A stretch of DNA of 7,606 bases, taken from positions 1 through 7,606 of the forward strand of contig JAIRLF010000394.1 of assembly GCA_031259655.1 (NCBI GenBank). Reading direction: 5' to 3'. Under the pieces are notes generated by a model. That model was not told the origin of the DNA and made no database searches. It was given only the letters and a program-made list of their open reading frames with translations. This DNA is from Prevotellaceae bacterium. Lineage in GTDB: Bacteria; Bacteroidota; Bacteroidia; Bacteroidales; UBA932. The translations under genes and the position numbers were made by a program. Of the stretch, positions 1-5,759 are shown piece after piece (position 1 is the stretch's first letter; every line of letters begins with the position of its first letter).

Positions 1-1401
1 TACAGTCAGTATTCGGGTAACAATCGGCGTTTTTTCAATAACATTTCCAATCATGTTATTGATTTTTATCCGGTCGTCGATTTTGAATGAGCGCATATAT
101 GTGATAATCATTCCGGCAATTAAATTCCCAATAGCCGAACTCGAACCGAACGAAACAATTAATCCCAGAAAAACAGACACACCCTGAAACACTTTCGACT
201 GTGAATTGGGAAGATAGGGATAAATAAGCACAATCATGAAAGCGTACAGCAAAAAACGGACAATGTTGTAGGTCGGCTTTGCCCAGTCGGAATAAAAACC
301 GTTAATCTTCAGCCGTTCGCCGGCTATTTCGTCGGTCAGGTATTTTATTCCCCTGATGATATATTTTATAATCAGCCAAATTATTATAACCGTAAATATG
401 TTCGGGATATAATCGACGAAAGCGATTCCCATCTTCTTCAACGGATTCAGGATATAGGAAAGTAGTTGCATGGCAAGGGACTCGGTTTGCGGAAAAATGC
501 TGAAGATAATCAGTATGGAGAATATCAACTGGATAAAAATGCAAATGTAGCGTACGATATTTGAAAGCGCTATCAGCAACTTTTTCTGTTTATCGACACT
601 CAGAAATTCGTAGTTTTTGACAAAACGGGGCTTAAGAAAAAATAACTTGATATCGTCTATCTTGACCCGCAGTTTTTTGTAAAAGCGATTGGTCAAACGG
701 ATTAAAACATATTGCGCCAGCATCACCAGCGCCAAAAACAGGATGCGCCTGATAAGCTGGTTCAGACCATATTTATGTTGCAGGACTTTCAATTCTGCAA
801 CGACTTTCGTGCGGTATTCTTCGGCAAGTTTTCCGCGGGGAGTATTCATCCACATCGCGTCCTTGTCGGTTACGGAAACAATGATTTGCTCTTCATAAAC
901 AATATCGGTAAACGCATCTTCCGTGAGCAGAAAAACGGAATCCGGTTTCAACCGGTATTCTTTTCCTAAACGGAGAAGGATGTCCTCTATCTGGGCGACT
1001 CTTCCCGCCGGCGAAAGCCCGCCTTTATTCGTATATACATATAATAAGGTATCGCCTTCTATCACTACGGGGATTCCTTTGGTTACGTTCCGCAACGAAT
1101 CGATACGGACTTTTTGCTCAGCCATTTTGACCGAATCGGCGGAATATGCGACTAACTTCAACTGTTCCATTTCCATGCGGAGGTTCATTTCGTTGAGTTT
1201 GCTTTCCAATAACTGTTCCTGCAATATTTTTAATTGAGACGAATCGGAAGGCAAAGCCTGTTCGGACGTGGCGGCAAGCGTCGAATCGAGGCTTACAGGC
1301 TGATTTCTGTCCGAACTGTCCGGCAATTGAGCATGCAAAACCGTAACGCCGAATGCCGGAAACAAAAGGTAATGAACTAAAAAAATACTGACCAATCTCA
1401 T
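1..1401 (-). CDS. MscS-family mechanosensitive ion channel, N-terminal 467 residues (3' end outside window)
   Basis: Inner-membrane channel expected to open under membrane tension and release solutes on osmotic downshock. The reading frame is open from an ATG at 1401 to the left edge, exactly 467 codons, with no stop. Residues 1-24 form a signal peptide ending LHA. Residues 56-100 are charged and probably coiled-coil. About 105-205 is a soluble domain (PVVIEGDTLLYVY, SPAGRVAQIEDILLRL, VTDKDAMWM, RGKLAEEY) resembling the periplasmic region found before the channel in some long MscS homologues. Hydrophobic helices follow near 216-236, 282-303, 332-349 and 380-397. The pore-lining helix is about 404-436: FGSSSAIGNLIAG then MRSFKIDDRIKI matches the MscS QGSLSNLAAG...FRPF region and the start of the beta domain, which is cut by the window edge. 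E. coli MscS has 286 residues and three membrane helices, so this is a larger relative. It is divergent from the protease gene. Family call is firm; the physiological stimulus is inferred. Confidence 0.9.
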   Translation of the reverse strand, partial: MRLVSIFLVHYLLFPAFGVTVLHAQLPDSSDRNQPVSLDSTLAATSEQALPSDSSQLKILQEQLLESKLNEMNLRMEMEQLKLVAYSADSVKMAEQKVRIDSLRNVTKGIPVVIEGDTLLYVYTNKGGLSPAGRVAQIEDILLRLGKEYRLKPDSVFLLTEDAFTDIVYEEQIIVSVTDKDAMWMNTPRGKLAEEYRTKVVAELKVLQHKYGLNQLIRRILFLALVMLAQYVLIRLTNRFYKKLRVKIDDIKLFFLKPRFVKNYEFLSVDKQKKLLIALSNIVRYICIFIQLIFSILIIFSIFPQTESLAMQLLSYILNPLKKMGIAFVDYIPNIFTVIIIWLIIKYIIRGIKYLTDEIAGERLKINGFYSDWAKPTYNIVRFLLYAFMIVLIYPYLPNSQSKVFQGVSVFLGLIVSFGSSSAIGNLIAGMIITYMRSFKIDDRIKINNMIGNVIEKTPIVTRILTV

Positions 1402-1406
1402 ATATA

Positions 1407-1414
1407 CAAAATTA
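1407..1414 (-). promoter_or_regulatory. Candidate Bacteroidota -7 element for the channel gene
   Basis: Read on the minus strand this is TAATTTTG, a full match to TAnnTTTG. It lies only five bases before the ATG at 1401, so a transcript from it would be nearly leaderless. The nearest upstream TTTG on this strand (1448-1445) is about 30 bases away, too far for a normal -33 element. This may be a chance match in AT-rich DNA, and the true promoter could lie further upstream. Confidence 0.25.
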
Positions 1415-1492
1415 AACGTTAAAAACCATAAATATTGAGAACAACAAAGATGCCGGATAGTTGGCTAAATCTTTTTTTGAGACGCTAATCCT

Positions 1493-1624
1493 GATTGCTT
1501 AGTTGCTTTCGTCATTACGAGGCACGAAGCAATCAGAAGATCGTTGATAATAACATGGATTGCTTCGTCGCTACGTTCTTCGCAATGACGAAAAGGCGGG
1601 TTCGCTACGCTCCTCGAAATGACG
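1493..1624. repeat. Cluster of three short interspersed repeat units in mixed orientation
   Basis: Unit A (1510-1534, plus) begins CGTCATTACGAGG and ends ACGAAGCAATC. Unit B (1558-1590) is the same family inverted; on the minus strand it starts CGTCATTGCGAAG and ends ACGAAGCAATC. Unit C (1595-1624), also inverted, starts CGTCATTTCGAGGAGCGTAG and has a diverged end. A looks like B with eight internal bases removed. The ends of A (1524-1534) and B (1558-1568) are perfect 11-base inverted matches, and GATTGCTT at 1493-1500 can also pair with 1527-1534, so alternative hairpins are possible. Translations of this family give the peptide CEERSDEAI, often seen as a false protein in genome annotations. 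No transposase is nearby. Function is unknown; a non-autonomous mobile or REP-like element is the likeliest class. Confidence 0.8.
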
Positions 1625-1720
1625 ACCGAGCGTTGGCTTGACACTACGCAGTTTTCGCAGACATTTTCGTGAAAAATCAAAAACTTATCCAAAACAAAAG
1701 CCTGATAAAAGAATTTAATA

Positions 1721-1728
1721 TAAATTTG
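1721..1728 (+). promoter_or_regulatory. Candidate Bacteroidota -7 element for the protease gene
   Basis: TAAATTTG fits the TAnnTTTG consensus exactly and sits 25 bases before the ATG at 1754, which leaves a short AT-rich leader. No TTTG is present at the usual distance upstream for a -33 element, so this is a half-promoter by sequence. It would drive the protease and the overlapping TamL-like gene. Confidence 0.45.
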
Positions 1729-1753
1729 CAAAATATTTTTTTAAACACAGTAT

Positions 1754-3409
1754 ATGTCATATTTTAGAAAACTTATTATAGTACTTACCTTTACGAGCAT
1801 TGCGAGCGGTATTTTCGCTCAATCGAAGGACTTTGATATCACAAAAAACCTTGATATTTTCTTTTCGGCGCTTCGCGAGCTTCAGAATAATTATATCGAC
1901 AGTCTTTCGACGGAACAGTTGGTAGCGTATGCATTGGAGGGGATAACGGAGCATCTCGACCCTTACACAAAATTTGTTTCGGCGGAAGAACAGACCGACT
2001 TTGATTTCCAGACAACAGGGAAATATGCCGGAATCGGTTCATTGATACAGAAAGACAGTGCCTGTATTCTTGTCGCAGGTCCGTACAAAAATTTGCCGGC
2101 AGACAAAGCCGGTTTGGTTGCCGGAGATAAAATCGTAGAAATCAACGGTCAGTCTACAGCCGAGATGAGCGTTGACAAAGCGAGCAGTCTGTTGAAAGGC
2201 GACGCTAACACTGTAGTCAAGCTGAAAGTCAGGAAACTGCGCACCGGCGAATCGGTAGAGCTGTCTATCACAAGAGAGAACATACGTATGCCAAGCGTTA
2301 CGTTTTCGAAAATATACGACAATGGCGCCGGTTATATACGTTTTCCGTCGTTCACTATCGGAAGTTGCAACGAAATCCGCAATGTGCTGACAGAGTTCAG
2401 GGCTACCGGCAAATTGAAATCGCTGATACTTGATATGCGAGGGAACAGAGGCGGTCCTTTAGTCGAAGCCGTCAATATTCTTAACTTATTCCTGCCAAAA
2501 GGGTTAACCGTAGTAACGTCTTCGGGAAAGAAAAAAGATACCGAAGAACGATACCTCACGCGCGAGAATCCGGTTGAGCCCGATTTGCCTCTGATAGTAT
2601 TGGTAGACAACGGTTCGGCTTCGGCTTCCGAAATTGTTTCGGGAACGATTCAGGATTTGGACAGAGGCCTGATTGTCGGCACAAACACCTTCGGGAAAGG
2701 TTATGTTCAAAGCGTTCGTCCGGTAGGCTACGACGCACAGTTAACGTACACCATAGCAAAATATTACATCCCAAGCGGGCGGTGCGTGCAGGCGCATAAT
2801 TTTGCGACGTTCAGCAGCGACGGTTCCGTGTCGTTTATCCCCGATTCGCTAAAAAAGGAGTTCCGGACAAAGAACGGGCGCAAAGTATTTGACGGTGGGG
2901 GAGTTCGCCCCGATGTTGTGATAGAAGGCGAAGAATATTCGCCAATGGCTATAAGTTTGATTCGGAAAAATCTGATATTTAAGTATTCCATCGAATATTT
3001 CAAGACGCATCCCACAGCCGATACTCCCGACAAGTTTGAGTTTTCCGAAAGCGACTATCAGGATTTCATCAACTATTTGTCCGATAAAGAATACGACTAT
3101 CAAACCGCATCGGAAATAACGATGAGACGGCTGATTAACACCGCAAAACAGGAGAAATATTACGATAATGCAAAAGAGACATTCGACACTCTGATGACTC
3201 TGTTAAAACACGATAAATCCAAAGACCTCAGAATAAATCAGGAAGAGTTGATTTCTATTTTACGTGAAGAAATTTCGGAGAAATACTATTACGAAGAAGG
3301 ACGTTTGGAAGCATTGCTAAGAAGAGACAAACAGTTCGACGAAGCATGCAATATCTTGAGTAATACCGAACAATACAACAATATTCTTCAATCACAGATT
3401 GCGAAATGA
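1754..3409 (+). CDS. Exported S41-family C-terminal processing serine protease with PDZ domain
   Basis: Periplasmic or membrane-associated protease of the Prc/CtpA type, which cleaves substrates presented by their C-termini. The protein has 551 residues. Residues 1-22 form a signal peptide ending IFA before QSK. A helical N-terminal segment with the family-typical HLDPYTKF (67-74) precedes a PDZ domain at about 92-161 (KAGLVAGDKIVEINGQ). The S41 core runs from about 180 to 392. The nucleophile is Ser290 in NGSASASEIVSG and the general base is Lys315 in FGKGYVQ, 25 residues later, the spacing known from E. coli Prc (Ser430/Lys455); Gln319 follows at +4. All key residues are present, so it should be active. 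Residues 393-551 are a mostly helical, charged tail without a domain I recognise. The ATG at 1754 is chosen because it gives the signal peptide directly; no Shine-Dalgarno is visible. The 3' end overlaps the TamL-like gene by four bases. Substrate is unknown. Confidence 0.95.
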   Translation: MSYFRKLIIVLTFTSIASGIFAQSKDFDITKNLDIFFSALRELQNNYIDSLSTEQLVAYALEGITEHLDPYTKFVSAEEQTDFDFQTTGKYAGIGSLIQKDSACILVAGPYKNLPADKAGLVAGDKIVEINGQSTAEMSVDKASSLLKGDANTVVKLKVRKLRTGESVELSITRENIRMPSVTFSKIYDNGAGYIRFPSFTIGSCNEIRNVLTEFRATGKLKSLILDMRGNRGGPLVEAVNILNLFLPKGLTVVTSSGKKKDTEERYLTRENPVEPDLPLIVLVDNGSASASEIVSGTIQDLDRGLIVGTNTFGKGYVQSVRPVGYDAQLTYTIAKYYIPSGRCVQAHNFATFSSDGSVSFIPDSLKKEFRTKNGRKVFDGGGVRPDVVIEGEEYSPMAISLIRKNLIFKYSIEYFKTHPTADTPDKFEFSESDYQDFINYLSDKEYDYQTASEITMRRLINTAKQEKYYDNAKETFDTLMTLLKHDKSKDLRINQEELISILREEISEKYYYEEGRLEALLRRDKQFDEACNILSNTEQYNNILQSQIAK

Positions 3410-5721
3410 AATTCAGAGGTAATCATACAGTTAAAAGAACATTTTTTTGTATCATTGCCATATTGTTTGCAGGGACATTGTTGTTTTCGTGCAGTTCGAC
3501 GCGAAAAGTTCCCGACGGCAGTTATTTGTTGAGAAAGAATAAAATCATCGTTATCGACAAAAACGACAGGCTTTTATCCGAAGACGAAATCCAGTCGTAT
3601 GTCCATCAGCGTCCTAACCGTAACGATATGTTCAGGTTTCATTTGGGATTGTATAACCTTTCGGGTAAAGATACAGCCAAATGGTTGAACCGCAAATTGC
3701 AGGCATGGGGCGAGGCTCCCGTTATTTTCGATTCGACCTTGGTCAAATACAGTATCAGCAATATCAAAGTGTATATGCGGAATTTGGGACTGTATAATGC
3801 AAGGGTCAAAGATTCGGTTGTTTACAACAAGAAAAAAGCTACGGTATATTATTGCATCACTCCGGGCAGTTCGTACCTCATACGCAATATCGAATACGAC
3901 ATATACGACACAGTGATAAAGCGTTTTGTGCTTTCGGACACCTCTCGGTTACGACGCGGGCGACGGCTATCGGCAAACATGCTCGACCGCGAAAGAGAAG
4001 CTATCGCCAACCGTCTGCGAAATAACGGCTATTATACTTTTAATAAGAGTTTCATCAAATTTCAAGCCGACAGCGCTGCAGGAAATATGGAAGTCAATCT
4101 GAAAATGATAATTCCGGCGCTTACCAAAATGGAAAATGGCAAAAGAATCGAGACCAGCTATCCTGTGTATAAGATAAATAATGTTTACATCTATACGAAT
4201 TACAATTCTCTGCTTGCCGTAACCGATTCGGCTTATACAAAGACGTTCGACACTCTGCAATACAGCGATATGTATTTGTTGTACAAAAATGACCGGAATC
4301 TCAAACCGGGCGTTATGTCGCGTGTTAACCTGTTGGACAGCGGCGATGTATACAGCGAAGACAAAGTCCAAAAGACGCACAATAACCTCTCGGGGCTGGC
4401 ATTGTTCAAATCCGTAACAATACAGTTTCGCGAAGCCGGCGAAGAACTTATCGATTGCCTTATATTCTTGGACCCGCTCAAGATACAGTCCTACGAAGTT
4501 GATGTCGAGTTATCTACGAACGCGTCCAATATGATTGGATTTTCGCCCGGTCTCAGTTACAGGCACAAAAATCTGTTTAAGGGCGCCGAAGTTTTCAATC
4601 TCGATTTCAGAGGAGTGTTTCAGCGCAGTTTCGGTTCTTCGCACTTGTCGTCGCAGGAATACAACGGCGGCATTTCGTTTGACATTCCCCGTTTTCTGAT
4701 GCCGGTATCGTTGGGATATTTCAAGACTCAAGTTCCTCACACTCAATTCAGCACTTCGTACGTATATCAGCAACGTCCCGATTATACCCGTGCGATAGGC
4801 AATTTCCGGTTTGGTTACAGGTGGAAAAGTTCGCAAACGCATACTTTTCAATTTAATCTTTTAGACTTCAATATGATAAAGATGTATAAGTTAAGTCCCG
4901 AATTTTACGAAAGCATCAATAATCCATACCTGAAAAATATGTATTCCAACCACTTCGTACTCGGGATGACAGGCTCGTTTATTTATAGCAATCAGCCCGA
5001 AAACGGACGGAATCGCTGGCGTAGAGAAAGTTTTTGGAATTACAGGATAAACGGCGATATCGCCGGAAATTTTCTCAGCCTTTTTAAACAAACGATGCGA
5101 AAGGACGAAAATCTGGGACATCTTGTGGCGGGAATGCCATACAGCCAATACATTAAAGGCGATATGAATCTGGTTTACGACCGTCCGGTCAATACGGCGA
5201 GTTCGGTAGTCTACCGCTTCTATTTCGGGATAGGGAAAGCGTACGGGAACTCGCTTTCAATGCCTTTCGAGAAAATGTTTTATTCGGGCGGAGCGAACAG
5301 TTTGCGAGGCTGGCAAGTTAGAAGCGTAGGACCCGGCTCGGTGCCGTCCGATTCTATAGACTTGTTTCCCAATCAGGTTGCCGATTTGCGGATTGAGTTA
5401 AACGCCGAATATCGTTTTCCTCTTTTTTGGAAATTCGAAGGCGCACTGTTTGCCGACGCCGGAAATGTTTGGAGCTTGAGCGCACTGGATACGCGCGAAG
5501 GCGCACGATTCCGTTTCGACCGTTTTTATAAGGAAATAGCGCTGAATACAGGCTTGGGACTGAGGTTGAATTTCGATTATTTTATACTTCGGTTCGATTC
5601 GGGATTCAAAATTTACAACCCCGGCTTACCCTCTGGAAACAGGGCAATTATGCCGAATAAATGGTTCAAAAAAGATAATTTTAGCCTGCATTTTGGAATA
5701 AATTATCCGTTTAATTATTAA
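3406..5721 (+). CDS. tamL: TamL-like outer-membrane lipoprotein, Omp85/BamA superfamily
   Basis: Outer-membrane beta-barrel of the BamA/TamA superfamily, in the lipidated form found in Bacteroidota (TamL), thought to work with TamB in envelope assembly. The protein has 771 residues. A basic N-terminus and hydrophobic stretch end in a lipobox, LLFSC, with Cys29 as lipidation site. CSSTRKVPDGSYLL is the usual TamL opening. POTRA-like domains follow at about 37-152, 155-235 (LRNNGYY) and 253-357 (YSEDKVQ, LFKSVTIQF). The barrel spans about 361-771. It contains GGANSLRGW (628-636), equivalent to the conserved L6-loop RGF/RGY motif of Omp85 proteins, LFADAGNVW (681-689), and a C-terminal strand NFSLHFGINYPF ending in Tyr. 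The start codon lies in the overlap ATGA with the protease stop, which suggests translational coupling. BamA itself is less likely because BamA is normally not lipidated. No tamB is present in the window; the gene after it encodes a TPR protein. Superfamily call is firm, the TamL assignment somewhat less so. Confidence 0.85.
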   Translation: MKFRGNHTVKRTFFCIIAILFAGTLLFSCSSTRKVPDGSYLLRKNKIIVIDKNDRLLSEDEIQSYVHQRPNRNDMFRFHLGLYNLSGKDTAKWLNRKLQAWGEAPVIFDSTLVKYSISNIKVYMRNLGLYNARVKDSVVYNKKKATVYYCITPGSSYLIRNIEYDIYDTVIKRFVLSDTSRLRRGRRLSANMLDREREAIANRLRNNGYYTFNKSFIKFQADSAAGNMEVNLKMIIPALTKMENGKRIETSYPVYKINNVYIYTNYNSLLAVTDSAYTKTFDTLQYSDMYLLYKNDRNLKPGVMSRVNLLDSGDVYSEDKVQKTHNNLSGLALFKSVTIQFREAGEELIDCLIFLDPLKIQSYEVDVELSTNASNMIGFSPGLSYRHKNLFKGAEVFNLDFRGVFQRSFGSSHLSSQEYNGGISFDIPRFLMPVSLGYFKTQVPHTQFSTSYVYQQRPDYTRAIGNFRFGYRWKSSQTHTFQFNLLDFNMIKMYKLSPEFYESINNPYLKNMYSNHFVLGMTGSFIYSNQPENGRNRWRRESFWNYRINGDIAGNFLSLFKQTMRKDENLGHLVAGMPYSQYIKGDMNLVYDRPVNTASSVVYRFYFGIGKAYGNSLSMPFEKMFYSGGANSLRGWQVRSVGPGSVPSDSIDLFPNQVADLRIELNAEYRFPLFWKFEGALFADAGNVWSLSALDTREGARFRFDRFYKEIALNTGLGLRLNFDYFILRFDSGFKIYNPGLPSGNRAIMPNKWFKKDNFSLHFGINYPFNY

Positions 5722-5728
5722 TTTTTAT

Positions 5729-5736
5729 TATTTTTG
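5729..5736 (+). promoter_or_regulatory. Candidate Bacteroidota -7 element for the TPR gene
   Basis: TATTTTTG matches TAnnTTTG and lies in the 38-base gap after the TamL-like gene, 23 bases before the ATG at 5760. There is no TTTG at the proper -33 distance, and the gap is T-rich, so a chance match is possible. No hairpin terminator separates the two genes, so readthrough from upstream is equally plausible. Confidence 0.35.
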
Positions 5737-5759
5737 TGCGATTTTTGATTATAAGATAT

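Larger units (their letters stand above)
1402..1753. other. Divergent intergenic region between channel gene and protease gene
   Basis: A stretch of 352 bases without a credible gene. It holds AT-rich leaders at both ends, each with a candidate -7 promoter motif, and a central block (1493-1624) of repeat units with higher GC than its surroundings. A minus-strand reading frame crosses 1465-1731, but its product is the translation of the repeats (HCEERSDEAI) and is not a protein. No tRNA, riboswitch or strong intrinsic terminator is apparent; as the two flanking genes point away from each other, none is needed here. Confidence 0.75.

Noticed and set aside
689..1237. Plus-strand open frames opposite the channel gene
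   Set aside because: They lie antisense to a continuous 467-codon frame with clear signal peptide, membrane helices and MscS pore motif; their own products have no recognisable character.
1493..1624. Possible CRISPR array
   Set aside because: Units are in mixed orientation, differ in length and have irregular gaps of 4 to 23 bases; there are no uniform spacers and no cas genes.
1465..1731. Minus-strand 88-codon open frame in the intergenic region
   Set aside because: Its product includes HCEERSDEAI and related text that comes from translating the repeat units; it has no leader, no domain and matches a known class of false protein calls.
3967..4380. Minus-strand 137-codon frame inside the TamL-like gene
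   Set aside because: It lies wholly antisense to POTRA-coding sequence and is explained by codon composition of the sense gene.
5722..5759. Possible intrinsic terminator after the TamL-like gene
   Set aside because: The gap is T-rich but contains no GC-rich inverted repeat that would form a stable stem.
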